DNA of 64,000 bases from the NCBI GenBank assembly GCA_001986395.2, contig MQVO02000003.1, positions 186,001 to 250,000 on the forward strand, in the 5' to 3' direction. Positions 24,328 through 35,778 of the stretch are shown in pieces. This DNA comes from Irpex lacteus. Taxonomy: Eukaryota; Basidiomycota; Agaricomycetes; Polyporales; Irpicaceae. Position numbers and translations under genes: made by a program. How positions within the stretch are numbered: the stretch's first letter is position 1; every line of letters begins with the position of its first letter. The notes under the pieces were generated by a model. The model was not told the origin of the DNA, ran no database searches, and saw nothing but the letters and a program-made list of their open reading frames with translations.

Positions 24328-25440
24328 ACGAGGCGACCCCGGTCGCCGGACGTCGATCCATATAGTCAAAGGTGTGTGCTCGGCGTCGATGATGCGTGCG
24401 AACGGGCAGAGTGATGTGGCGGAGGTGGGGAAGGCAGTAAAACTGGGGACGAGGACTTGTCGGGAGTCGACACGAGAACGACGAAGGTACGAACGGCACC
24501 CCGTGGGTGCGAGACTATAGCCAAGGTGTCGACGACGAGACCCCGGTCGCGGGAACTCGATCCATAGCGTCAACGCTGTGTCGGGGGCTTGGACGATGAG
24601 TGCGAACGGCCAGGATCGTATACGGGAGGTGGAGGAGTCGCTGGAGCTACGGACGAGGTTCAATTAGAACAGACGCAAGATCAACGAAGGGACGAACTGA
24701 CGAGATGCGTGCAAGACGGCCGCCAAGGCATCGACACCAAGACCCCGGTCGCGGGAACTCGATCCATTGCGTCAAGACGTAACGGCGACCGCACCAAATG
24801 CATGCGAAGGTCCGTGACGCAGAGGGGGAGGGTGTGCTGCTGCGCAGCACTGAGACCCGGTTCGCGGGACGGCGATACGTCGTGTCGAGGCGTAACGGCG
24901 ACGCCAACGAGGACTTGTGAGGGTCTGCGACGCGCGAGAGGGAGGATGTGCTGCTGCGCAGCACTGAGACCCTGTTCGCGGGACGTCTATACGTTGCGTC
25001 GAGGCTTGACAGGGGTTTGGGGGCATGTATTAGGTGCGTGCGTGCTTATTAAGCTCAGAATATTGGACTAACCTTCGTGATTTAGATGTAAACTCCTCGG
25101 TATACCCTGTAACCGCGCTCGCCAGACACGAGAAGATCGAGTCGAGACTGGCAAGGGCTGTCGAGCAGCTGGATGAAGAGAAACGGAGACCCGGCTAACG
25201 CAAGAGCTTCGTACGCGAATAACGACATGCCGAGGACCAGGCGGCACACGAAGAGGAGTGTGACGGCCTGGCGAAGTCCTGTGAGCAGCAGACCCCTGTC
25301 GCGGGACATCGAAATCCGGGTTTAAACTTGCGGGAGAGGGTGCAAGTGGAGGGGAGGGTTGGATGATGGTGCTGTGGGGTATAGAAGTATCGGGCACCCA
25401 GGTGCGGTTCGCGGGAAGGCGATACGTCGTGTCGACGCGA
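24328..25440. repeat. Degenerate dispersed repeat, about seven copies
   Basis: The core is close to ACCCCGGTCGCGGGAACTCG followed by ATCCAT.GCGTC. Copies start near 24328, 24535, 24745, 24850, 24968, 25290 and 25400; weaker echoes of GTCGGGCGTCGAT lie at 25628, 25975 and 26230. Two copies (24.84 and 24.95 kb) are preceded by the same palindrome GTGCTGCTGCGCAGCAC. Spacing is irregular, so this is not a simple satellite. Confidence 0.65.
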
Positions 25441-25812
25441 TGGGCTGCGGCAAGGAGGCCTGGGTGGAGTATATGGACCGGGCAAGGGCAGAGGTGTCGC
25501 TGGACGGCGATCTGTTGCGGCGTGATAAGACCATCAGATGGAGAGAATACTGCTAACACATCAAGTCATTAGGTCGGGTTCTCAATTAGAAGTCGGACGA
25601 AAAACACACCTGCAGGAATGCCTCGGTCGTCGGGCGTCGATGTATCGTGTCTGGGCCAGGAGACTCAATGAGAAGACGGACCAAAGGCTCGGAGAGTGGG
25701 GCGGAGAGCTCGGCTCATGTATGCGGCCATACGGACGTGCTGAAGTGTGAGCATGAGCAAGCTCGGGGTAAGGGGCGCTGCTGCTGACGCATATAACTTG
25801 CGAAGACGAGAT

Positions 25813-25851
25813 GGTGGCCGACTGCTCGCAAACGAGCAGTACTCGGCCACC
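25813..25851. repeat. Nested inverted repeat
   Basis: GGTGGCCGA, CTGCTCG, loop CAAA, CGAGCAG, bulge TAC, TCGGCCACC. It is a 16-bp stem with one small bulge and a four-base loop, the longest of the hairpins in this spacer. Confidence 0.85.
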
Positions 25852-26245
25852 GGTGGGTGGCCACTGCGAGAACGGCGGCCACAGCAAGACACCGGGGTGC
25901 GGATAAGATGGGTCGGGAGTCGAACGTCGGGGCATCGGGAGTCGGGTGTCGATGAGTCGGGACCCAGGCGTCGGGCGTCGATCTCGGTCAAACTTCACCT
26001 CTCGGGCGTTACAAATTGACAGCCTAAGTGAATGAGTGGTAAGTAAATCTCGAAACCCTCAGTCTCGAGTAGAAATTCGACTTACAAATTGTACAGTCCC
26101 TTGGCCGCAATAACGGGAAGGAGCGGGAGGATACAAAGTTGGGTATATGCTAGATATATAATGCATGTAAGTATACATCTGGCGTAAATGAATATATTTT
26201 TTACCTTTGAAAAACGGCGGCCTGCTCCTTCGGGTGTCGATATAC

Positions 26246-26801
26246 GTCGCCTTCGGCGACCACTGGGCCGACCTGGCCTAAACACGTCAATATCGGGTGC
26301 TCGTCGCGTCACGATGTGAATTCAGTATGTACCATTGGTTTTATTGCGCATACAACGACTCGAACACGCACACGACGCGTCAGGGAGTACGGCAAGTGCC
26401 CAATCGCGTCCTAAAATGGCTTTGTTCAGCGACTGATGCTATAACAGGTGGCCTGCCACTATCACGAGAGCTGCGCAAGAGGCTCGTCGTGCGACCGATT
26501 CTCGCTTGCGGAAGGCGCAAGTCGGTGGCTCAGGGCACAGCGAGTACCGCGGTCTTCGACCGCACCATGCCGAGACTAATTCTCCTCCCAGGCTAGAATA
26601 AAATGCTCACCTGCGGATAGCCCATGCTGATTTGTGGGCGGGGAACCTTGGCAATGGCGGAGAGCTGCGCTGGTCGCGGACTAGGGTGGTGGGGGTATGA
26701 GAGTGAGCTCTGGAGGGGACCAGGGGGAGGAGGAGCTCACGCCGAAATAATTCAGAGTTTGGGAAGGAGGGCTGGGCCGACACTTTGTGTCGATTCGGCC
26801 C
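26246..26801. repeat. Cluster of four short hairpins
   Basis: GTCGCC-TTC-GGCGAC (26246-26260); CTTGCG-GAAGG-CGCAAG (26505-26521); GCGGTC-TTC-GACCGC (26549-26563), followed 12 bases later by CTAA; CGACAC-TTT-GTGTCG inside a longer interrupted palindrome (26774-26801). Tight GC stems with three- to five-base loops are unusual in such density. Confidence 0.8.
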
Positions 26802-27194
26802 CCTTTCCCGAGCTCAGAATTCTTTCATTTTTTGTTTTTTACCTTGTGATGCGTGAGGATCCTTTGGCGGCGTCATTGATAAGTTTGATTGAGAATCTCA
26901 CTTCCCGACAGGAATGATGCTTCGTCTTGAGTGATTGAGAGGGAAGCCCGGTTTGATTAAACTTTAAATAATTGAATTAAGTTCAACATAAATCCGACCA
27001 TGTTCCATGAGTTATATATCAGAGGTAGAATAGCAGAGCATGACAATAGACCCAAGTTTTAAACATACGAAAGCGAAAACAATATTAATACATGAGTATA
27101 TCACACCCTCAGTGAAATTGAGACTCTCATGAAAATCTGGGCTTTACCCACCTTTTGCAAAAATATCACCAACATTCAGACTGTCATTCATTCA

Positions 27195-28203
27195 TCAAAG
27201 CAGGACATCTACGTCAGAGTCGTCTACGAACTCGCCGGATTTGATGCCACCCTTTGCGCGGCGGTGGACTCCCCGGGTTGTCAAAGGGCGCAATGGCCTC
27301 TTTTTGCCCTGATCATCCCGTCCCTTTCGCATCTCCCGCCCCTTCTCTGCCTCTGCATCAATGCTCGGCTCCAACTTGGCACGAACCTTATCAAACTCCT
27401 CATCCGTCAAACAACGGAATCGAATTCCCTTTTTCCCGCCTGTCCGCCAACCATGCCTCAGCCGCCCAATCGAATTGAGTGAGCTGATCTGGGTTGGTGA
27501 GCAGAAGGGGATGTCCTTCGGCCACCCGAGGACAACAACTCGGTGCGTTTTCACGACCTGCCTCCAGTATTGTCGGGGAGACCAAGCCATACGGGCATTG
27601 CTCGCATTGGCAACAATACCTAAAAGCCGTATGAAAATAAATGAGTTCAGATGAGTGATAAAATGATGGCGGAACCTTACCGAGAAGATGGTCAATAAAA
27701 TCAGCTAATTCATGTTGACAGTCCCGAATATCTGTGTCAAACGAAGATCCTGTGGTATGTAACAGTAAGTTGGGTAAACATAAGCAGCTAAAAAGACACT
27801 CACCTTGTCGCGATGCACGTTGTCTCTGTTCTTTAGGCATAGCTCAAGGTAGCGAAGAGACAAAACACATACCTACGGAAAAAGCGACAAGGCCAGACAC
27901 TCCCAATGCAGCTTGATTATGCGCTTCATACTGATGAGATCTCATTAGATTAAGTTTATAGGCGAGGATGACAGGAAACTCACTTGGAGGAGCAACCAGA
28001 TGCTCCTAGATAACATCGAGATCGTGAGCGTTCAAATGTAAGATAAGATTTGTCCGCATATAGAAAGCCGCCCTGACGAAAAAGGCAGGTGAAAGCTTTG
28101 ACGCTCTCGGCCAAAGGCCGGCATCGAGTGTTGCACGCTGACTCTCAACCGTCATATCGTGAAATATGACATCGATCAAAATGCGCAAATGGGGCTCAAA
28201 CAC
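27195..28203 (-). CDS. Hypothetical multi-exon protein, agaricomycete-type (5' end unresolved)
   Basis: Minus-strand exons joined by clean splice signals: 27930-27873 (YEAHNQAALGVSGLVAFSV), 27830-27804, 27749-27681 (SSFDTDIRDCQHELADFID), 27619-27195. The last exon has MAWSPRQYWRQVVKTHRVVVLGWP, then PFCSPTQISSLNSIGRLRHGW and a basic tail (GKKRPLRP) with an acidic end (DDSDVDVLL). The pattern W..YW..VV..H.V.L.GWP...F..P..I followed by a basic tail resembles an expanded uncharacterised family common in mushroom genomes, in my recollection. A further exon (about 28203-28040, including FEPHLRILIDVIFHD) probably belongs to it, but I could not fix the join or the start codon. Function unknown; it may be repeat-associated. 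Confidence 0.45.
27988..28007. repeat. Inverted repeat AGGAGCA / TGCTCCT
   Basis: Seven-base perfect arms with a six-base loop (ACCAGA), inside the hypothetical gene's intron/exon border region. It belongs to the set of short hairpins that runs from 24 to 30.3 kb. Confidence 0.75.
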
Positions 28204-28298
28204 AGCTCTTCCAAAGGTATGTGAATCTACAACATTAATAAGCGGAAACTTTAACTAACTATTTCGCGCAGGCTACGCAGTTAACATTGGTACCACTC

Positions 28299-28321
28299 GG
28301 AGGATCGCGCCAAGATCCTCC
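28299..28321. repeat. Inverted repeat GGAGGATC / GATCCTCC
   Basis: Eight-base perfect arms around a seven-base loop (GCGCCAA). No gene end lies nearby to suggest a terminator. Confidence 0.8.
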
Positions 28322-30272
28322 TGCGGAAGGAAGCTCGAGACCACTCCAAGCACCGTTCTGGGCCACCTGTCACTAATGTGCTTCTTCAGTCAATATGCTC
28401 GGAGACTGTGAGCGAGGGATTGTTGTATATGGCAGACAGACCAGTGAGTGCCACCCTCTTTTCACTAATGAATACCACTCATGTAGATGCATACAATGCA
28501 ATGCGATTTTAACACAGGAATATGTGCATGACGGCCAGGCCCATACGTTCAAAAGGTACGTTCGCACTATTGACGTAGACCTAGTGGCATGCACAAAGGC
28601 TGTGCTGCAGTGCCGGATGCTTCACGTGGGTACGAGACAGAGCGACAGCATGCACAGAAGCATGCTTCCCAGCAGTGAGTCGTTACACATCACTCATTTC
28701 CGTATTGAGTGTGACATCTAATTACTTACCGTTCAGATCCGGCTGCGTATGCGCGATGGAAAGCGCGGGCCAATGCCGCAGCTGGCCGGAGGCCACCTTC
28801 CAACACTGCCGGTCCAACGACCACGAGCAGGTTCCGGAGCAGTCTCTAAAGCACTTTGGCATGAAATTTAATACACCTGTAAGTATTACGATGCTTATTC
28901 CGAACGTGGATACGGCTAATATTTTGATGTATATCTTTTTATTGAACGTAATGGGGTCCTGCACAGCAGCCCTGCTGCAACACTTCGTGTTCGTGCTCTC
29001 GGCACAGACAGACGATCCGGCTCCAAGCACGTGGATGCGAGACCGAACAACGCTCAGCGTGGTATCGTGCGCTCCGGTGAGTTCGACTATTTAATGTGAC
29101 ATGACCCTCAAGTAACCTGCGCTGAGCTTGTATCGTGTGTCTAGATCCGCGGCCGGCTGTGTATCCATGATAGAAAGCATACCGGGTCAGTACTGAGATC
29201 ATTCGGTGATGGATGGTGAGTGGTTCTGTCCATCCTATCTTATCATGATGAACGTTAACATAGTGTGTTTGTACTTAGCGCGTTGATTTCCGATTTAGTG
29301 TATCTGTCATGGAGAATATGGGCCTCTACTCTGGTCGCTCGAAAATACAAGATATGGACATTACAAGAAAGGTATGTTGAATATCATTTATTGGGCTTTC
29401 GGAGTTCTCTAAGCGATTCGCGTTCTTTCGTGACCTGATTGTAGCCGTGGCTACGTCAAGACCAAAAGAGCTGTCAACGAGCCCGGGCGTGCTTCACGTG
29501 GGTCACATCAAGCGCGTCGGTCAGATCCTTCCACCACACTCCTCTCGGGATAGGCACTGTGTCGGATCATTATATTGTGAGTGTCCTGACGCTCACTTCT
29601 TTCACGAAGATCAGGCCGTCTCCTTAGTACTTGTGAAGCACATGGTGGTGAGCACATAATATGCTGTCGTTTGCGTGATGGAAGCTTCAAGTTAGGTGAG
29701 CCGGATGTGCTTATTTGCTTTAAACCGCTGACACAACCTTGAGTAGAAGTCTGGGCCGGGCACTCTGGGGACTGGATGATTTCGAGGGTTTGGCTCTGCA
29801 AAATTCTCCTCGCATGCGCGCACGCACATCGGGATCGAGATTTATGGATCTGCAGAGAGCATCAGTTCTGTACGTCTGCAAGCTTGTCGGCCGTTCTGTC
29901 ACGCACTGAACGCGAGCCGTTTCATACAGTTCTCCTTTGTGTTGCCTAAATCTTACTCTTTTTATCATATCCTGAGATCATCTGGTACATATTTGATATG
30001 ACCCGCTTACTATTCCTAGCACGTATGCTCCGTGCGCACAACTAGAGGTCGGACTGCGTGTGCCCTAGGATGTATGCGCTTTGAGTTGGACTCCGGATCC
30101 ATTCTTCATCATATCAATCAATCGAGACGACATGCATTCATGGCTATATAGCTAAGCAGGTAATCAGAGCCATTTTATATGTATGGTGTAATAACGGGAG
30201 CAGGCGAGAAGATTAGAATGATCATGAGATTGTAGTTAACTCAACACGGTAGCGTATTCAATAACCGAAGAG

Positions 30273-30291
30273 GGTGCGCCGAAGGCGCACC
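30273..30291. repeat. Inverted repeat GGTGCGCC / GGCGCACC
   Basis: Perfect eight-base arms with a GAA loop. It resembles the 26246 and 26549 hairpins in stem size and three-base loop. Confidence 0.85.
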
Positions 30292-31037
30292 ACGTCTATA
30301 ATGGCATGAGAATGGTACACATAAGTAATGTTTAGTTACGTTCTCGAACGCCTTTGGTTATTATTTGACTCAGTTACGACTATAACGACGTCTGTTTCGA
30401 CCTCGAGGTGCACTATTACAAGTGTCGATCACGGGCGTCCAACCCTATCATTTTGACCCCGGAGATCTGCCGAATGTCTGTCTTTCTGTCTTTGTCGTTC
30501 CGCCGCTATCTGCTCTCTTCTGCCCTTGCACATTGACTGTTATCGACGCCGCACCTTTGGAAAAGCTCGCGGCTTAAGTGGAATTGGATGTCGGACGAAC
30601 TCAGACTGTGATTGATTGGACAGGGAAGGCGGACAGGGATCGGAGGACGATGGAGGGGTTTCACGAGACGACGACCGCTATTTGTGAGTCTAGTTTACCA
30701 TGTTCTCTGTTTTCGTACTTATCATCTTGTATCATGCTCTCCACGTAGACTGTTATCCTTCCATGTTACTTTGTTCTCCACATTATGCATATCAATGACC
30801 CCTACTTGAAGCTAGCTGTGACGAGTTACAAGCTATATTCACTCAGTGCGCTCGACAAGTCGTCCCCCATCCATACACCTGTTCCCTCCAATTCGTGCAA
30901 CTTTGTTGTGCGTAATTGCAGGAATATCGTTCTCTCTGACCTTAGATACACTCTGTAAGGAGAGTTATCTCTGACCTATTGACCATCTTGAGACACCAAA
31001 TCGCGCCGAGTCGATGTTCAAACACTTGGATGACTAG

Positions 31038-31313
31038 CTCCAGCCTCCCTCGACATGCGTTTCCTCCAGCCTATTCAACACGTCTAACCAGAATCCTCTT
31101 CTTGTTTACTACGAGTACGACCTGACTGGTTCATACAGTGTTCTGACTGGCGAATCACGTTTGGCTCAGAGGTACAGACCTCAGGCCGGTTATATGCGCT
31201 TTATAGCGGAACGTGAGGTATGTAAGAAATAGCCAAATATCAAGCTAAAGCTAGACTAACGTTCCATGCCTCTTATCCAGCACTATAGCTATTGTTGGTG
31301 CATCAAAGGGTAA
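31038..31313 (+). other. Exon-like open stretch of unknown family
   Basis: Frame open from 31038 to 31217, with a donor GAG|GTATGT. After a CAG acceptor at 31280 it continues 10 codons to a stop at 31311-31313. The spliced reading includes NPLLVYYEYDLTGSYSVL and YRPQAGYMRFIAERE-HYSYCWCIKG. The aromatic, protein-like composition and matching phase across the intron suggest former or current coding sequence. I do not recognise it, and no start codon was found. Confidence 0.3.
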
Positions 31314-32792
31314 GTAACCAATCAACTACATTTCATCACGAGTCTAACGTGGCAAGTTCCAGTACGGAGTCGCACTGCTGACTGACTGATGAATGTCCCA
31401 AATCTAGGTTATTCAAACAACTTATTTGTTGGCTGCTACGTAGTATGTGCACAGAATACAATTGGCGAGAATATTAATCATGAGTGTGCTTATCCCCGAT
31501 AGCCACAAGAAAGATTTATTCATTGGGGCATGCGCTGAGCCATTTCCATCGTCTTGGGCTGTGCAGCTGCCCCACTATGCCTTATGGTGCTCTTCCGCGT
31601 AGGCGTCAAGCTTCAAGCACGGGATAACACACGACGGCGATCTCGATGGTGTTCAGTCAAATAACTTGCATGCCATCATCAAGCATACCGTATGCGCCAC
31701 GAAGCAATTCGGGTGTCTCGTTCACCGGATTCTTACATCGATAAATGTCTATACCAGTGCCCGAATCAAATAGTACGTCATTCGAAAGCTTCCAAAACGG
31801 TGAATTCAGCTTATTGGGAAGCTCTGTCTCAGAACCTTCCGAGCCAGACACTCCAGAATCGAACACAATTAATATGGCCCAGGCTCACAGTGAGTGTTAG
31901 TGTACGTTCGCAGTTCAATGTTAACTCTAATCTTGTGATTGACAGCGGGTACTCTACATCAGAAACTTTTCGTTGGCGGCGTAACCCTGTTCTACGCTCG
32001 TGTCGGTGTTAACGAGTATGCGTTTCGGGCTGTCGCTACAATCAAGTCCAAGGATACTACATGTTTTCGGAATCCCAGGCTTGCAACGAAGTGAGTTCTT
32101 AAATTCTCCAGTCGTTGCCGTGTCTCGTTTCACCCAGTTTGGGGTCATATTACACTCCGGATGTCAAAAAACCCCAGTGTCATTCAGACAAGGTCCTGTT
32201 CACCGAGAAGTGCGTCGAACGGGGGTGATCGCAGAACGTCATTCACCGAAACTCTATCAAATTGTCAAGTGATTACATCCGCGTGGCCTCGATTGTTTAT
32301 TGCTCGCTGGGATCCCACGGTGAAGCATTTCCTTGAGTTCCTCGACATGTTTGACGTGCTAAATCACTGATAGAATCCAGCCCTTTTGTGCGATGTCTTC
32401 ATTCCAAGCTCGTCTTGTGTCATTGGCGGGGAGAGAATGAATGTGGAATGGTGCACGATAGCCCGGTCCATGATGCATGATGCGCGAACGGAGTAAGGAG
32501 GAAAAAGGGTTCTATCAAGGTAAAGTCATAGGCCGTCATCGGCTACAGTATCTGTCTGCAGGCAGATATTTCATAACCGTTCCTCTCGCTCCCTAACATT
32601 GCGGTATGTTTCTTCAGGTAGGGATGTTAGTGCCCAGTACTCACTGGATACTGGGCTCAGATACAGTCTCCTTCATAAAATGCATGGTCCCCTGTGATGG
32701 AATTATCTACACGCCACATGACTTCGGTGATCGTTATCTTGCTTGATGACCGTCCGCTGGTAAGTAAATCCCACCCCAATCAACTAAACAAA

Positions 32793-34772
32793 CTCACGTG
32801 CAGATACTTGCACTATAGGAAAAGGACACAACGAATCTGGCCATTGAATTTAAAGGCTGCCATGATTGACGAGAATCATTTCCGGTGACAGCCCAGAAGA
32901 AGGCCGGGCGATGTAAATACGGGGCAGCGAGGCAGCCCGTCAGGTACGTTCCATTCATTGATCCATCTAGCATCAGCCCGGCGAAAATATGTAAGGTGTG
33001 GATCTGCGGTGCTCGTACTATCAACAAGCTCACGTGCTTTCCCAGCGATACTCATGTCTTTAAAGTTACGATAGGTGCTTATTCCTTTGTTGATAAGCCA
33101 ACCTTGGCCAATCCGCGTTGTTCGCGGGCAGTAGGACCCTCAAAAATTCCATTCTATCCGATAATCTATGCCTAGACCAACATCCGGCAATGCGGTACTG
33201 GGCCAGGCCGCCTGACATGCTCAAAACGAAGGGGCTTGTGTTAATCAGACTGCGTAGGTTTCGGTCTTTGATTCAAACAAGTCTATCGATGCTGACATCA
33301 TTCATCGTCATGCGTGCTCCTCCTCCGTATACTTAACATCAAGAAGTCAGGATCAAGGTGTGTACATCCGAACCAATCTACTTTGATGTTGTCTTTCAAC
33401 TGATTTGATAGTACTTACATGAAGTTATTTGGACCCCTCCGAGTCCATCGTCACTTTTGAGTGATACGATAGGAAGCGGGCCTTTTTGTCCATTTGCCTC
33501 TCTCTCTTCGGATTGGTGAGTACTTGTCATATCAAGCGTCGATTTAAAGCCCAGACTTATTTCTCGGCCTCTCGTATCAAGTATTATATTCATGTGTCAT
33601 TACCTAGATCGTTTTTTATCTACAATGCTAAACTCAAAGCGCATCTGAGAGCGATTTCCGAGCTGTGGCTTCCATTCGCCCATTCATATGGTCAATCACT
33701 ACGGAGTTGTAAGACGCCGTCTTCTGCATCAAATAAACAAGCTCACGTGTGGTTCTGATAGATGCATTTGCCACGCTTGAATCAAGGAACGTTCAATATG
33801 CGTCATTGCAACGTATTCCGACGCTGACGCGCGATCCTCGTATATCCGCCATGTTATTGATGCTTGAGTTCTCAGGATTGGAAGAAGGTGCGTTTCTGTT
33901 TTCTATAGAAGAGCACCGATGTATAAGTATGCTCACGTGTCTGCGTTTATATCTGACGAATTCGTAGATGACAAAATCTGTCATGGCCATTGACGGTAGA
34001 AGACAGCAATTCCTTGGTCTATTCCGAGTCGGTCAGCATTGGGACTGACTCTTTGTCCATTGTAAGCATTGTTCAAGTTTACCTCATAATCGACGCACCA
34101 CGAAACATGAGTAACAATAACTATATGCATAACTCTGAAAACGGTATGTATGTTTAAAACCTTGTCGCAGAGCATCTATCAGAGGTGACTTGTGGATGCA
34201 AATGAGAACCACAAGGCCCGAATGACAGGTATAGACTTTGCTTATCAAATTCACAGAACACAGATTAACCCCCGAACCGCATAATCGAGGAATGTTTGAT
34301 ACCGTCGAGATGTGTCCTATGGACTGGACATTTGACGTTGGATTCTGAGGTGTGGCTTATCACGACGTGCGTCGAAATACTGAAAACTGATTGATGATTG
34401 TCTGGCCAGATCTCCCAAATTTCGACCCACAATGTGAACGCTTCGTTGAGGCAATGTCATTTGCTATCATGTCAGTGCATTGTGCACCTCTACATCTCCG
34501 GCATCTACTCCGACTTAGAACATTTCCCCTCAATCCCGGCACCGCTTCTACTACCTCAATATAACGTTTATGAGCTCTCGAGCCTACCAGGACGCTTTAC
34601 AACGACGAAGGCGATATGTTTAATTAGTGTGCGTGCGGCGGGTTCAAGTGCGAAAGACACTGAACACGAGATACCGACGATCACTGACTCGGACATGGAC
34701 CATCAGCCAGTAAGTGATCCAGCTTCTCAATCACATCGCACTGGTCGAGATCTCAGTCAACAAGCTCACGTG
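32793..34772. repeat. Recurrent (AACAA)GCTCACGTG motif in intron-like segments
   Basis: ACTCACGTG occurs near 32792-32800 and GCTCACGTG at 33028-33036, 33742-33750, 33931-33939 and 34764-34772. Three are preceded by AACAA exactly and the first by a close variant. At least four sit shortly before a plausible CAG/TAG acceptor and after a GTAAG/GTACG/GTGCG donor, so they may be branch-site regions of related introns. They also contain the CACGTG E-box. Confidence 0.55.
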
Positions 34773-35039
34773 CAAGTGAAAATAGAAATGCATGTACCGC
34801 GCTGAAGGTATCCGAGGTTAAAGAGAATCCTCTGACGTGTCCAGATGGGTGCAAACGTACGACTGGGAAGCAACGGAATTGGGGTCCAACAAGTTTCTCA
34901 AAAACTGCGATGGATCGAGTGCTGCCATCAATGATTTTAGCATTCACAGGTGAGATTTGATGTGCTGATAAATTGCTGCATACGGCGCACCTCACGGATA
35001 TGGGACATAGACTCCAGGGCGTCTTCCTCTCAGGAAGTG

Positions 35040-35778
35040 TATAAAAGGGCAGCGCGTGCTGAGAACCGCTCCTCATCCCTTCTCTCTTTCACTCCCCTCC
35101 CTCGTCTGCTCGCGCTCCCCTCATCTGACGGCACTCCCCTCCTCCGAGCCCATCTGTTCATACTCCCTTGTCCGCTCGTCTTCCCTCGTTCGCTCGCACT
35201 CCCTCGTTCGCTCGCACTCCCTCGTTCGCTCGCACTCCCTCGTCCACTCGCCCTCCCTCGTCTGCTCGTCCCTGCTCGTCCTGCCGCCCCTGCTCGCCCT
35301 GTTGCCCCCTGCTCGCCCTGTCGCCCCCTGCTCGCCCTGAGTCCCTCCCCTGCTCACCTTCCCTCCTCTGCTTGCGCCCCCTCCCTCACCGGTGCACCCC
35401 ATACCGCACGCTATACAATGACCGGAAGGTATGTTATATTACTTATCCTTACCGTATTTCATATGTACTGATTCCCCTTCATAGCATACCCCTTCGTCGG
35501 GGCCACCAGGCTCGTCCCAAAGGCTCGGCCGTCCCGTCCACTTAGACGTAAGTTCTCGTATCCGTTTCCATGGTAGAATCTTGCTCACCCTCGCTCTGTC
35601 TTCTGTATAGGTGGCCCCCGCTTGCGGACTCTGTGAGCCTTCGGGACGGGGAGACTATGCCCGTACGCCGGACCCTCCAGAGACTCTTTCTGCACCTTCG
35701 GGACGGGGAGATTATGCTCGTACGTCGCGTCGCGCGAGTGGAGATGCCCTATACACATGGGGAGATCATGTCCCCGTG
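35040..35778 (+). other. Possible transcription unit with TATA box and repetitive leader
   Basis: TATAAAAG at 35040-35047 is followed by a long pyrimidine-rich stretch without any ATG until about 35418. Splice signals follow: donor after 35428, CATAG acceptor before CATACCCC at about 35487, a donor in GAC|GTAAGT, and a TAG acceptor at about 35610. Without an ATG-start requirement one frame is open across three exons and contains two copies of PSGRGDYART. From the first real ATG only about 24 codons are open. It may be a non-coding or short-ORF transcript, an LTR-like promoter remnant, or a gene with an unannotated start. Confidence 0.3.
35179..35275. repeat. 18-bp minisatellite, unit CACTCCCTCGTTCGCTCG
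   Basis: Three near-perfect tandem copies and flanking degenerate ones. They lie in the pyrimidine-rich leader just downstream of the TATAAAAG box. The unit is a multiple of three, which explains the Arg/Thr/Pro/Ser repeat in the overlapping frame. Confidence 0.8.

Larger units (their letters stand above)
23542..27194. other. Gene-poor spacer, left part: degenerate GC-rich repeats and hairpins
   Basis: No intact gene is recognisable. At 24.3-25.45 kb a degenerate GC-rich repeat recurs, and several compact palindromes with 3-4 base loops are present (entries below). ORFs here are short, Arg-rich and typical of chance GC-rich frames. From 26.6 kb onward the sequence becomes AT-richer. Confidence 0.55.
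28204..35039. other. Gene-poor spacer, central part with isolated exon-like stretches
   Basis: I find no recognisable gene over 6.8 kb. Splice-like signals and short open stretches occur on the plus strand: 28395-28860 (donor/acceptor pairs, then an open stretch encoding PAAYARWKARANAAAG), 31038-31313, 31692-31980 and 32750-34770. In the last interval five intron-like segments share the motif (AACAA)GCTCACGTG. Perfect inverted repeats lie at 28299-28321 and 30273-30291. The whole looks like decayed or foreign coding DNA, but no family can be named. Confidence 0.4.

Noticed and set aside
25068..25559. Minus-strand 163-codon ORF in the spacer
   Set aside because: Composition follows GC-rich repeat sequence; no domain, no splice support and no plausible start context.
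26549..26580. Helitron 3' end (hairpin followed by CTAA)
   Set aside because: No 5' TC end, no Rep/helicase sequence and no second copy could be seen. It is kept only as a remark in the hairpin finding.
35121..35402. Minus-strand ORF with repeated charged hexapeptide
   Set aside because: It is a direct translation of the 18-bp minisatellite, with no other coding support.
35620..35760. Two GRGDY motifs suggesting an adhesion protein
   Set aside because: They come from a direct DNA repeat (CCTTCGGGACGGGGAGA) in a frame that lacks an ATG start.
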